DNA from: Bacillota bacterium
Lineage (GTDB): Bacteria > Bacillota > Clostridia > Christensenellales > Aristaeellaceae
Direction of reading: 5' to 3'
Length of the DNA: 64,000 nucleotides
Assembly: GCA_023436585.1 (NCBI GenBank)
Contig: JAEZIN010000028.1
Location: 648,838-712,837 of the forward strand
Position numbers and translations under genes: made by a program. Numbering within the stretch: the stretch's first letter is position 1; each line of letters starts with the position of its first letter. Shown here one piece after another: positions 26,312 through 34,571 of the stretch. The notes under the pieces were generated by a model that saw only the letters and a program-made list of their open reading frames with translations, did not search any database and was not told the DNA's origin.

Positions 26312-27604
26312 ATGAAGACGGTGACGGTAGGATTCTTGGGTTGCGGGAATGTGGGCTGCGGCGTGTGGGAGCTGCTGAGCGGCTTTGCGCAGGAGCTGGC
26401 TCACCGCAATGACCTGATAATCATTATCAAAAAGGTCCTGGTCCGGGATGTGCTTAAATCCCGCAACGCCAGTGTGCCCAAGGAACTGCTGACCACCGAT
26501 CCCGATGACGTTATTTGCGACCCGGACATCAGCATCGTGGTGGAATTCATGGGCGGCGAGCATCCGGCTACCAATTATATGCTCCGCGCGCTTCAAAACA
26601 AGAAGACGGTGGTCACAGCCAACAAGGTGGCGGTGGCGCTGCATTGGCCGGAACTGCAGAAGGCGGCCCAGGAAAACGGTATGGGGCTGTATTATGAGGC
26701 CAGCGTCTGCGGAGCCATCCCCATCATCCACACCCTCACGCAATCGCTGCAGGCCAACCGTGTCACCAAATTGATGGGTATCATCAACGGCACCACCAAC
26801 TATATTTTAAGCCGCATGACGCAAAATGGCGAAAGCTATGAGTCCGTGCTGTACGATGCCCAGCGCCTGGGGCTGGCCGAGCCGGACCCGGCTTCCGACG
26901 TGGAGGGGCTGGACGCCGCCTACAAGCTTTCCATCATGGCCTCCCTGGCTTTCCATGTCCGGGTGCCCTTTGACAAGGTGTACTGTCAGGGCATTACCGA
27001 AATCACAGCCATGGACATCGCCTGCGGCAAGGAAATGGGGCTTACCCTAAAGCTTCTGGCCATTGCCAAGAAGGTCGGCATGACGGTGGAAGCCAGGGTT
27101 CATCCCACCTTCATACCGCAAAGCCATCCCCTGGCCTCCGTCAGCGGCTCCTTCAACGCCGTGTACCTGTTCGGCCATGCCTGCCGGGAGATCATGCTCC
27201 AGGGACGCGGTGCGGGGGATATGCCCACCGCCAGCGCGGTGGTTGGCGATCTCATCCATGCCGCCACCCATGGCATCCATTCTCACCCCACCTTCGTAAA
27301 TGAAAACCAGCCGCCCAAGGATATCACCTTCAGCGACGACTGGGAGAGCGAGTACTTCATCCGCATGTCCGCCATCGACGCGCCTGGCGTATTGAGCCAG
27401 GTTTCCGGGTGTTTTGCACGCCACGGTGTTTCCATTGCCTCCATGCTGCAAAAGGAATCGGCCGAGAGCGGCGGCCACGTGCCCTTGATATTCATCACCC
27501 ACAAAGCCCGCGAACAGGCCATGCTGGCCTCCTTGAAGGAATTGGATCCCTCCATTGTGGAATATTACCGCATGATCCGCGTGGAAGGGAAAACATCTTA
27601 TTGA
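26312..27604 (+). CDS. hom: Homoserine dehydrogenase
   Basis: 430 residues. Reduces aspartate semialdehyde to homoserine for threonine and methionine synthesis. N-terminal Rossmann fold GFLGCGNVGCGVWELL, middle NKVAVAL and the catalytic domain with GIINGTTNYILSRM and the substrate-binding ASDVEGLDAAYK (Asp/Lys). A C-terminal ACT domain (about 350-425; RMSAIDAPGVLSQVSGCF) suggests feedback control by threonine. ATG 26312 follows GAGGATAAC. It sits 11 bp after coaX and ends with a strong terminator, so it closes the operon. Confidence 0.95.
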   Translation: MKTVTVGFLGCGNVGCGVWELLSGFAQELAHRNDLIIIIKKVLVRDVLKSRNASVPKELLTTDPDDVICDPDISIVVEFMGGEHPATNYMLRALQNKKTVVTANKVAVALHWPELQKAAQENGMGLYYEASVCGAIPIIHTLTQSLQANRVTKLMGIINGTTNYILSRMTQNGESYESVLYDAQRLGLAEPDPASDVEGLDAAYKLSIMASLAFHVRVPFDKVYCQGITEITAMDIACGKEMGLTLKLLAIAKKVGMTVEARVHPTFIPQSHPLASVSGSFNAVYLFGHACREIMLQGRGAGDMPTASAVVGDLIHAATHGIHSHPTFVNENQPPKDITFSDDWESEYFIRMSAIDAPGVLSQVSGCFARHGVSIASMLQKESAESGGHVPLIFITHKAREQAMLASLKELDPSIVEYYRMIRVEGKTSY

Positions 27605-27621
27605 GCGAGGAACAAGCGCCG

Positions 27622-27653
27622 GGCGGGAGTGGGATATCTCCCGCCTGTTTTTT
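27622..27653 (+). terminator. Rho-independent terminator after hom
   Basis: GGCGGGAG (27622-27629), CTCCCGCC (27638-27645), then TGTTTTTT. Confidence 0.9.
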
Positions 27654-27701
27654 CTGCTTTCGCGGCTCTTTCGCAAAGCTCGTGCGATTCCAAAGGAATT
27701 A

Positions 27702-27710
27702 TGGTATACT
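27702..27710 (+). promoter_or_regulatory. extended -10 promoter of ppk
   Basis: TGGTATACT, an extended -10 element. A clear -35 is not seen. Start of translation is 30 bp downstream. Confidence 0.5.
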
Positions 27711-27739
27711 GTTGCAAAATGCAGGAAGGATCGTTTACC

Positions 27740-29800
27740 ATGTCTGACGGCGGGCGAACGTTGGATTCGCCGGATTTGTATATCAACCGGGAACTGAGCT
27801 GGCTGCAATTTAACCAGCGGGTGCTGGCGGAAGCCAGGTGCCAGGATAATCCCGTTTTTGAACGGATGAAGTTTCTGTCCATCGTTTCCACCAACCTGGA
27901 CGAATTCTTTATGATCCGTGTAGCTTCCATACGCGACCAGGTGCTGGCGGGGTGGAAAATCCCCGACCCTGCGGGCTTAAAGCCCCGGGAGCAGCTGAGG
28001 CAGATTGCGTATCAGACTAGGCTTATGGTGCAGGAGCAATACCGTGTGTGGGCGGACGAGCTTTTGCCGGATTTGAGAAAGGCTGGCCTTCATCTTCTAA
28101 CCTGGCAGGATCTGAACGAAGATCAGGCGCTGCAGGCAGAGCAGTATTTTCATAAGCAAATCTATCCGGTGCTGACGCCCGTGGCGGTGGAGGGCAGCCG
28201 CAATTTTCCCCTGCTTTTAAGCCGAAGCCTGAATCTTGGTGTATTGATAAAGAGTCCGGGCGGGCGCAAGTCGGAGTTCGTCACCGTGCAAATTCCCTCC
28301 GTCATCCCCAGGGTATTGCGGCTTCATGGGGATGAACGCGGCGCATTTTTCATATTATTGGAAGAGATCATATGCCATTTTCTGCCCCACGTTTTTTCGG
28401 GCAAGAAGATCGTATCCTGCCACCCCTACCGCATCACCCGCAACGCCGACCTGGAGTATGACGAGGAGGAAGCCTGCGACCTGCTGGCATCCATTGAGCA
28501 GAGCCTGAAAAAGCGCAAGTGGGGCGCGGTGATCCGCCTGGAGATCGCACCCGACATGGATGAGCGCATGCTGGCGCTGCTGCAGGACGCCTTCGAGGTG
28601 GGGGAGACGGAGATCTACCGTATCCCAGGCCCCATCAACTTTGATTTTTTGCTAAAGCAGCTCTACTTCCAGCCCGGTTTTGAAAAGAGCAAGTACGTGC
28701 CGTTTGAGCCGAAGATGCCGCCGGAACTGAAGGACACGAATGTGTTTGATGCCATCAAAAGCGGCGATGTTTTTATGCACCACCCCTACGACAGCTTCGA
28801 TCCCGTACAGCGCTTTGTGGAGGAGGCCGCGACGGACGAGAACGTACTGGCCATCAAGCAGACGCTGTACCGCGTCAGCGGCCATTCCGCCATTGTGGAA
28901 TCGCTGGCCAGGGCCGCCCAGAGCGGCAAGCAGGTGACGGCGCTGTTTGAGGTCAAAGCCCGCTTTGATGAGGAGAACAACATTCATTGGGGCAAATACC
29001 TGGAGAAGGCAGGCTGCCACGTGGTATATGGCCTGCCCAAGCTGAAAACCCACAGCAAGATTCTGCTGGTGGTGCGGCGGGAGGCGGAAGGCATCCGCCG
29101 CTACGTTCACCTGGCCACCGGGAATTACAACGACGTGACGGCCAAGCTGTATACTGACATGGGGCTGTTAACCGCCGATACGGACCTGGGCGAGGATGCA
29201 AGCCGGTTTTTCAACCTGGTCACCGGTTTTTCTGAAACAATGCCCATGAACCTTCTTACACCCGCGCCAAGCAAGCTTCGCACGGAGTTTTTGAGGCTGA
29301 TCAAGCGGGAGCGGGACAACGCGAAAAAGGGCCTGCCCGCCCGCATCGACGCCAAGATGAACTCCCTGGTGGACCCGCTTGTGATCAAGGCGCTGTATGA
29401 GGCAAGCTCTGCCGGTGTGGAAATCGATCTTACGGTAAGGGGCGTGTGCTGTTTGCGGCCCGGCCTTACGGATGTGAGCCGGCGCATTACCGTTCGCTCC
29501 ATCGTGGGCAGGTTCCTGGAGCATTCCCGCATCTTCCGCTTTGAAAACGCCGGCGAGCCGGAGTTGTACTTGAGCTCCGCGGACTGGATGCCCCGTAACC
29601 TGGACAGGCGCGTGGAGCTGCTATTCCCCATCAGGGATGAGCGCATACAGGAGCGCATTTTGCGCATCATGGCACTGCAAAAGAGGGATACGGCCAAGGC
29701 CTGGCTGCTGGACTCCTCCGGAGGGTATGAACGGATATCCCCACCGGATGGGGAGGAATGCTTCAACAGCCAGGAAGCGCTTTTAAAAGCGGAAGAATAG
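27740..29800 (+). CDS. ppk: Polyphosphate kinase 1
   Basis: 686 residues, typical for PPK1. Makes polyphosphate from ATP. The N-terminal domain begins YINRELSWLQFNQRVLAEA and includes TNLDEFFMIRVA. The two phospholipase-D-like C-terminal domains contain the phospho-accepting His in LKTHSKILLVVRR and an Arg-rich region. ATG 27740 follows AGGAAGGA; the in-frame ATGs upstream (27629 and 27719) are before or near the promoter. cysE starts 80 bp after its stop. Confidence 0.97.
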   Translation: MSDGGRTLDSPDLYINRELSWLQFNQRVLAEARCQDNPVFERMKFLSIVSTNLDEFFMIRVASIRDQVLAGWKIPDPAGLKPREQLRQIAYQTRLMVQEQYRVWADELLPDLRKAGLHLLTWQDLNEDQALQAEQYFHKQIYPVLTPVAVEGSRNFPLLLSRSLNLGVLIKSPGGRKSEFVTVQIPSVIPRVLRLHGDERGAFFILLEEIICHFLPHVFSGKKIVSCHPYRITRNADLEYDEEEACDLLASIEQSLKKRKWGAVIRLEIAPDMDERMLALLQDAFEVGETEIYRIPGPINFDFLLKQLYFQPGFEKSKYVPFEPKMPPELKDTNVFDAIKSGDVFMHHPYDSFDPVQRFVEEAATDENVLAIKQTLYRVSGHSAIVESLARAAQSGKQVTALFEVKARFDEENNIHWGKYLEKAGCHVVYGLPKLKTHSKILLVVRREAEGIRRYVHLATGNYNDVTAKLYTDMGLLTADTDLGEDASRFFNLVTGFSETMPMNLLTPAPSKLRTEFLRLIKRERDNAKKGLPARIDAKMNSLVDPLVIKALYEASSAGVEIDLTVRGVCCLRPGLTDVSRRITVRSIVGRFLEHSRIFRFENAGEPELYLSSADWMPRNLDRRVELLFPIRDERIQERILRIMALQKRDTAKAWLLDSSGGYERISPPDGEECFNSQEALLKAEE

Positions 29801-29880
29801 GAAAGTTCCCCGCCCAATGACGTATATAAGGTAGCAAACGACGGACCATAAGGAGTGGGGGCTATCCCCCGGTGGTATTT

Positions 29881-30618
29881 ATGTTTGGGCAGTGGAAGAA
29901 GGATATCGACGCGGTTTTGACCAGGGACCCGGCGGCCAAGAGCCGCCTGGAGGTGCTTTTGTGCTACCCTGGCCTGAAGGCCATACGCGCCCACCGCAGG
30001 GCGCACAGGCATTACCTGAAGGGGCATGTGCTGCTGGCCAGGCTCATCAGCCAGCACGCCCGCAGCAGGACGGGGATTGAGATCCATCCGGGAGCGCAAA
30101 TCGGCGAGGGACTGTTCATCGACCATGGTGACGGAGTGGTGGTCGGTGAAACGGCGGTGATCGGCGACAATGTGACCATCTACCAGGGCGTCACATTGGG
30201 CGGAACCGGCAAGGAAACCGGCAAGCGCCACCCCAACATCGGCAACGGCGTCACCATCGGCGCCGGGGCCAAGGTGTTAGGCCCCATCACCATCGGCGAC
30301 AACAGCAAGGTGGGCGCAGGCGCCATTGTATTGAAGGATGTGCCGCCCAACTGCACCGTGGTGGGCAACCCAGGCCGGGTAGTAAAGAAAAAGCACCCGC
30401 TGAAAGAGGGCGAGGTGGACCTGGATCAGGTGAACCTGCCCGACCCTGTGCAGGACCGCATGGAGGCCTTGATCGAAAGGCTTTCCCATTTGGAGATGTG
30501 CCTTCGGGAGCATGCCAAAACGCTGGGCTGCGACGACTGCGTGAGCAGGAATTCCCCCGCGTGTCCTGTCGAGGCGGACCGATGTCGGGAGGAGACCGAC
30601 GACATGATGCCGAACTAG
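29881..30618 (+). CDS. cysE: Serine O-acetyltransferase
   Basis: 245 residues. Acetylates serine with acetyl-CoA, the first step of cysteine synthesis. Helical N-terminal half, then left-handed beta-helix hexapeptide repeats, with the active-site DHGDGVVVGETAVIG and a substrate loop at GGTGKETGKRHP. The C-terminus is about 30 residues longer than the shortest family members and contains several Cys residues. ATG 29881 or GTG 29872 are both possible; a GGGGG/CCCCC mini-hairpin lies between AAGGAG and the start and might influence translation. cysS starts 29 bp downstream, a common Firmicute pairing. Confidence 0.93.
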   Translation: MFGQWKKDIDAVLTRDPAAKSRLEVLLCYPGLKAIRAHRRAHRHYLKGHVLLARLISQHARSRTGIEIHPGAQIGEGLFIDHGDGVVVGETAVIGDNVTIYQGVTLGGTGKETGKRHPNIGNGVTIGAGAKVLGPITIGDNSKVGAGAIVLKDVPPNCTVVGNPGRVVKKKHPLKEGEVDLDQVNLPDPVQDRMEALIERLSHLEMCLREHAKTLGCDDCVSRNSPACPVEADRCREETDDMMPN

Positions 30619-30647
30619 TTGCTATACGGATGCTTTAGGAGGAGCCT

Positions 30648-32051
30648 ATGCAGATTTACAACAGCCAAACCAGGAAAAAGGAAACCTTCGTCCCCCTGCA
30701 TGAGGGAAAGGTGGGCATATACGCCTGCGGCCCGACGGTCTACAATTATTTCCACATCGGGAACGCCAGGCCGTTCATCCTCTTTGATGTGCTGCGCCGG
30801 TATCTGGAGCACAAGGGGTACAACGTTACCTTTGTGCAGAATTTTACCGATATCGACGACAAGATGATCAAGAAAGCCAATGAGGAAGGCATCACCGTAA
30901 AGGAGGTGGCCGACCGCTATATTGAGGCGTACTTTGAGGACGCCAAGGCCCTTGGCATCCGCCCGGCCACGGTGCACCCCAAGGCCACGGAGCATATTCC
31001 CCAAATCATCGATATCATCGAAAAGCTCATAGAAAAGGGCTTTGCCTACGCGGTGAACGGTGATGTGTATTACAGGGTCAAGGCCTTCGCCGATTACGGT
31101 TGCCTGTGCGGGCAGAACCTGGAGGACCTGGAGGAAGGCGCTTCCCAGCGGCTGGATGTGGAAACGGACAAGGAAGACCCCATGGACTTCGCGTTGTGGA
31201 AGGCGCAAAAGCCCGGCGAGCCCGCCTGGGAAAGCCCCTGGGGCATGGGCCGGCCCGGCTGGCACATTGAGTGCTCCGCCATGTCCATGACCTATCTTGG
31301 GGAAACCATCGATATCCACACTGGGGGCAAGGATTTGCTGTTCCCGCACCATGAAAATGAGATCGCCCAGTCGGTTGGCGCTACGGGAAAGCCCTATGTC
31401 CGCTATTGGATGCACAACGGCTTTTTGAACATCGACAACGAGAAGATGAGCAAGTCCCTTGGTAACTTCTTTACGGTAAGGGATATTGCCAAGGAATACG
31501 ACCTGGAATCCGTACGCATGTTCATGCTTTCCGCCCAGTACCGCAGCCCGGTCAATTTCAGCCGGGAAATGATCGCCCAGGCCAACGCCTCCCTGACCCG
31601 CCTGTATACCGCCAGGGACCAGTTCGCCTTCCTTTTGCAAAGCGCCCCTGACCGCGGGCTGACAAAGGAAGAAAACGAGTTTGTGGAACGCGTGCAGAAG
31701 GTGCAGGAGCACTTTGACCAGGCTATGGATGATGACCTGAACACGGCGGACGCCATCGGCGCGCTGTTTGAGTTGGTTCGGGACGGGAACGTGACGCTGA
31801 ACGCGGCTAGCGCCAAGGGGGCCGTGAAAGCGGCGTACGATATGCTTCTGGCCTTGACGGACATCCTCGGCCTGCTTTTGAAAAAGGAAGACGGGCTACC
31901 GGAGAACATCCAGCGCCTGGTGGATGAACGGGCAGCAGCCCGCAAAAACAAGGACTGGAAGCTGAGCGATATTCTGCGCGACGAGATCAAGGCGCAGGGC
32001 TACATTCTGGAGGATACGCCCCAGGGGCAGAAGGTAAGGAAGGGCGTATAG
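30648..32051 (+). CDS. cysS: Cysteinyl-tRNA synthetase
   Basis: 467 residues, class I synthetase joining Cys to tRNA-Cys. HIGH-type motif FHIGNARPF, KMSKS at EKMSKSLGN, zinc ligands in CGPTVYN and GWHIECSAM with HHENE. Length and C-terminal anticodon-binding helices are normal. ATG 30648 follows AGGAGG. Follows cysE, so cysteine synthesis and charging are joined. No T-box leader is visible before either gene. Confidence 0.98.
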   Translation: MQIYNSQTRKKETFVPLHEGKVGIYACGPTVYNYFHIGNARPFILFDVLRRYLEHKGYNVTFVQNFTDIDDKMIKKANEEGITVKEVADRYIEAYFEDAKALGIRPATVHPKATEHIPQIIDIIEKLIEKGFAYAVNGDVYYRVKAFADYGCLCGQNLEDLEEGASQRLDVETDKEDPMDFALWKAQKPGEPAWESPWGMGRPGWHIECSAMSMTYLGETIDIHTGGKDLLFPHHENEIAQSVGATGKPYVRYWMHNGFLNIDNEKMSKSLGNFFTVRDIAKEYDLESVRMFMLSAQYRSPVNFSREMIAQANASLTRLYTARDQFAFLLQSAPDRGLTKEENEFVERVQKVQEHFDQAMDDDLNTADAIGALFELVRDGNVTLNAASAKGAVKAAYDMLLALTDILGLLLKKEDGLPENIQRLVDERAAARKNKDWKLSDILRDEIKAQGYILEDTPQGQKVRKGV

Positions 32052-32108
32052 TGATTCGGACAAATGGAAACGACTCCTGTCTCTCCCCCAAAAATCGTCT
32101 CCGGAATA

Positions 32109-32161
32109 CACCTCATCAGTCACCTTTGGTGACAGCTTCCCCTCAAGGGGAAGCCTCATCC
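32109..32161 (+). repeat. interspersed repeat of the CTCATCAGTC type
   Basis: Two small hairpins in a row: GTCACC/GGTGAC with loop TTT and GCTTCCCCT/GGGGAAGC with loop CAA, inside CACCTCATC...AGCCTCATC. From memory, similar sequences are abundant in genomes of gut Clostridia. Only one copy is seen here. Confidence 0.65.
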
Positions 32162-32216
32162 GGGTCTTTGCCAGATTATATTACGACCAAGCCGTTTCAC
32201 GAAAGGAGGAATGCGA

Positions 32217-32585
32217 TTGAAAAGCGCCTTCTTCCGCCGTGGGACGGCTCTTTTGTTGCTCCTGGGGCTTGCTTTGCTGGCGGTTGCGGCATTAGCAGTT
32301 CTCGGTGGAGAGCGAGCCGCTGTGTCCGTGTTTGCAGCGCGGGGAGATGCGCTTTATGCTGTTCAGCCGCCCATGCCCAGCGGGGAAATCAATGTGAACA
32401 CGGCAAACGCGCAAACGCTGGAAAAGCTTCCGGGTGTTGGCGAAGCCATCGCCGGGGAGATCATAAAGGAACGGGAGGCAAACGGCCCGTTCCATTACCC
32501 GGAGGATCTTAAGGCGGTGAAGGGCATCGGCGAGAAAAAGCTGGAGGGCATGCTGCCTCATATCCGCCTGGATGAACAGCCCTGA
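32217..32585 (+). CDS. Secreted or membrane-anchored helix-hairpin-helix protein (ComEA-like)
   Basis: About 122 residues. N-terminal membrane helix or signal anchor (about residues 8-30), a short linker, and a C-terminal helix-hairpin-helix domain INVNTANAQTLEKLPGVGEA and then IKGIGEKK-like VKGIGEKKLEGM. Such domains bind DNA without sequence preference; ComEA uses one for DNA uptake. The usual SLBB domain of ComEA is absent and the protein is short, so a competence role is uncertain. I choose TTG 32217 because AAAGGAGG ends seven bases before it; ATG 32211 is too close. Confidence 0.72.
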   Translation: MKSAFFRRGTALLLLLGLALLAVAALAVLGGERAAVSVFAARGDALYAVQPPMPSGEINVNTANAQTLEKLPGVGEAIAGEIIKEREANGPFHYPEDLKAVKGIGEKKLEGMLPHIRLDEQP

Positions 32586-32634
32586 CACTGGAAAGCCTAC
32601 GAACAAAAGAAGATACCGGAGGATAAAGCGTTCT

Positions 32635-32997
32635 ATGGAATATGGCAGTTCCCGGCTTATGGAACAGGAAAAAGCCGCCCTTGCGTTTTTGCACAGGGCG
32701 GCGTCAGTATACAAACCGCATCAGGGACCGGAGGATATCGTACTGGAGGTTCATTTTACGGACATACACAAGACATATCAAATGGTGTTGGGAAAACAAA
32801 GCTGCGCTGTGGTGACGGAAGGCTTCCGGCCCTATACGGCCAGGGCGGAGGCGGCGTATCCTCTTTTTGAGGATTTGATCTATGGACGCAAGAACCCGGC
32901 CATGGCACTGATTAAGGGTCAAATCAAAACCAAGGGTGATTTACGCATTCTAAAAAAGCTGGAGGACTTTTTTCCGGGCCTGGAGGCGGAGAAATAA
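32635..32997 (+). CDS. SCP2-like small protein
   Basis: About 120 residues. The C-terminal half, ALIKGQIKTKGDLRILKKLE, resembles the end of SCP2 sterol-carrier-type domains, which bind lipids or hydrophobic ligands. The frame opens at ATG 32572 inside the preceding gene; ATG 32635, with GGAGG about twelve bases upstream, is a likelier start. It ends one base before the convergent LeuB-like gene. No partner is evident and no ligand can be named. Confidence 0.65.
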   Translation: MEYGSSRLMEQEKAALAFLHRAASVYKPHQGPEDIVLEVHFTDIHKTYQMVLGKQSCAVVTEGFRPYTARAEAAYPLFEDLIYGRKNPAMALIKGQIKTKGDLRILKKLEDFFPGLEAEK

Positions 32998-32998
32998 C

Positions 32999-34090
32999 TC
33001 AGCGTCTGAACGCGCCCATGATGGCCCCCGCCGTATCCACCTGCTCCGCGATCAGCTTGCCGATGGCCTGGGTGCCCACCTTGGGTTCCGTGCCGCTGAC
33101 CATATCGGCCGTGCGCCAGCCGGAATCCAGCACGTTCTTCACGGCCGTTTCCACGCAGTCCGCTTCACCCAAAAGGTGGAGCGATTTTCTTAACATCCGG
33201 GCGGCGCTCAGGATCATACCGATGGGGTTGGCCGTGTCCCGCCCGGCCTGCAGAGGTTCCTCACCCTGAGCCGGAAGATAAACGGAAGGATTGCCGTCCC
33301 CGACAAAAACGCAGGGAGAAAGGCCCAAGCCGCCTGTCAGACCCGCTGCGACGCCGGAAAGCGGGCCGTACGCAAGCGGCCCCGCCAGCAGAACATCAAA
33401 CTTGGAAGGGCGCTTTACAAGCTCTGCGGCGCAGCGGTCCGGTTCCAGCCATCTTGCGGTCACATCAGGGTAGTCCCGCGTCACACGCAGCGCTGTATCG
33501 CGCCACAGGCGGGTGGTGGCGGAAAGCTCTGGAAGGAAGGTGCCGCAAAGGTATTTGCGCCGTTCCCTGGCCAGGCGGAAGGCCAAGCGGATGACCTGCT
33601 CCGCATGAAGGGCTGTTTCGGCCATGGTATCGGCGGCGTGAAGAATCTCCTCATCGAAGGAGGAGCTGATGGAGTCCTGCTGCAATGGCCTCACCAGGAC
33701 CATATCCATGGTGCCGACCAGGCTTTCTTTTACAGGGGAGGCGGAAACCGGCGCCGGGGGGATGGCGCAGTACATAAGGCATGCATACAGGTCCAGCCCA
33801 CGCTGAAGAAGGGATACGCCCTGCTCGGGGTGGAATTCCTGGGCGGGCTTATCCCAATTGGAACCGCCGGCAGCGCCCAGCAGGACAGCATCCGCCTGAA
33901 GGCAGGACTGCACCGTTTTTTCGTGCAGGGGCGTGCCGTAGGCCTGAAGGGCGGCTTTGCCAAGCTTGTCCTCCACAAAGGTGAAGCTATGGTTAAAGGC
34001 GCAGGCCACGCTGGTCAGCACCCGCACGGCTTCCTGCATGATTTCGGGACCGATGCCGTCCCCCGGCAGGCAGACGATTCTTGCTCTCAT
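32999..34090 (-). CDS. Degenerate 3-isopropylmalate dehydrogenase (LeuB) homologue
   Basis: 363 residues of the isocitrate/isopropylmalate dehydrogenase fold: the start RIVCLPGDGIGPEIMQEAVR and the end TANPIGMILSAARMLRKSL fit the family. Active-site positions do not. The expected Lys in the DKANVL region is FLPELSATTRLW; the metal motif GDILSDEA is YGPLSGVA, losing both Asp; EPVHGSAPDIAG is LPAQGEEPLQAG; substrate Args in RPEQG and ANLRP are HPEQG and ACLMY. The reading frame is intact and ATG 34090 has GGAGGTG upstream, so it is probably expressed. It is either a pseudoenzyme or has a new activity. No other leucine genes are nearby. Confidence 0.78.
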   Translation of the reverse strand: MRARIVCLPGDGIGPEIMQEAVRVLTSVACAFNHSFTFVEDKLGKAALQAYGTPLHEKTVQSCLQADAVLLGAAGGSNWDKPAQEFHPEQGVSLLQRGLDLYACLMYCAIPPAPVSASPVKESLVGTMDMVLVRPLQQDSISSSFDEEILHAADTMAETALHAEQVIRLAFRLARERRKYLCGTFLPELSATTRLWRDTALRVTRDYPDVTARWLEPDRCAAELVKRPSKFDVLLAGPLAYGPLSGVAAGLTGGLGLSPCVFVGDGNPSVYLPAQGEEPLQAGRDTANPIGMILSAARMLRKSLHLLGEADCVETAVKNVLDSGWRTADMVSGTEPKVGTQAIGKLIAEQVDTAGAIMGAFRR

Positions 34091-34122
34091 GGCGCACCTC
34101 CTTTTTTTATGAAATAAGAATT

Positions 34123-34160
34123 CGCCCGGATGCGTGCCATATCCTGCAAGCATCCGGGCG
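34123..34160 (+). repeat. 11-bp stem hairpin upstream of the LeuB-like gene
   Basis: CGCCCGGATGC (34123-34133) and GCATCCGGGCG (34150-34160). The right arm with CCTGCAAG before it recurs as CCTGCAAGCGTCCGGGCGAGG near 34232, 34438 and 34531, between family A copies. Confidence 0.7.
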
Positions 34161-34179
34161 ATGGTTTATGTGTGGGAGG

Positions 34180-34230
34180 TTTCGCGTCTGCGGACGCGAC
34201 CAGGGCTTTCCGGTCGCCCTGGACCTTCGG
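34180..34230 (+). repeat. repeat family A, short copy 6
   Basis: Hairpin 1 CGCGTC/GACGCG loop TGCG; hairpin 2 CCAGGGC/GCCCTGG; end ACCTTCGG. Confidence 0.9.
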
Positions 34231-34270
34231 GCCTGCAAGCGTCCGGGCGAGGTTTGCTGTGTGGGGAGGA

Positions 34271-34436
34271 TTTCGCGTCTGCGGACGCGACCAAAGGGCT
34301 TTCCGATCGGTCCAGCCCGCTCAATAGTCGCATTGCCTCGCTTCCGCTCGTAATGCTCCTTTTCGCGGGCCTCCTTCACCACTCCCATTTCCGCCACAGG
34401 CGGGGTCGTGGTTACGGAGCCTTTGGGAACCTTCGG
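34271..34436 (+). repeat. repeat family A, long copy 7
   Basis: As the copy at 17675 but with inner stem ACCAC/GTGGT and CCGCC/GGCGG in place of ACATCGCC/GGCGATGT and TCTGCC/GGCAGA. Closing stem CCAAAGG/CCTTTGG. Confidence 0.9.
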
Positions 34437-34476
34437 ACCTGCAAGCGTTCGGGCGAAGGGTGGTGTGTGGGGAGGA

Positions 34477-34529
34477 TTTCGCGTCTGCGGACGCGACCAA
34501 AGGGCTTTCCGGTCGCCCTGGACCTTCGG
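34477..34529 (+). repeat. repeat family A, short copy 8
   Basis: Hairpin 1 CGCGTC/GACGCG; CCAAAGGGC with GCCCTGG; end ACCTTCGG. Copies 6-8 and their CCTGCAAGC linkers form a small tandem array. The 481-bp gap 34091-34571 holds no gene. Confidence 0.9.
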
Positions 34530-34571
34530 GCCTGCAAGCGTCCGGGCGAGGGGTGGTGTACAGGGGAATCA

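Noticed and set aside
29801..29880. T-box leader before cysE-cysS
   Set aside because: Only 80 bp between ppk and cysE, with no T-box sequence or specifier stem.
34123..34555. Direct repeats possibly forming a CRISPR
   Set aside because: Units are of unequal length, the intervening sequence is itself repeated (family A), and no cas genes are present.
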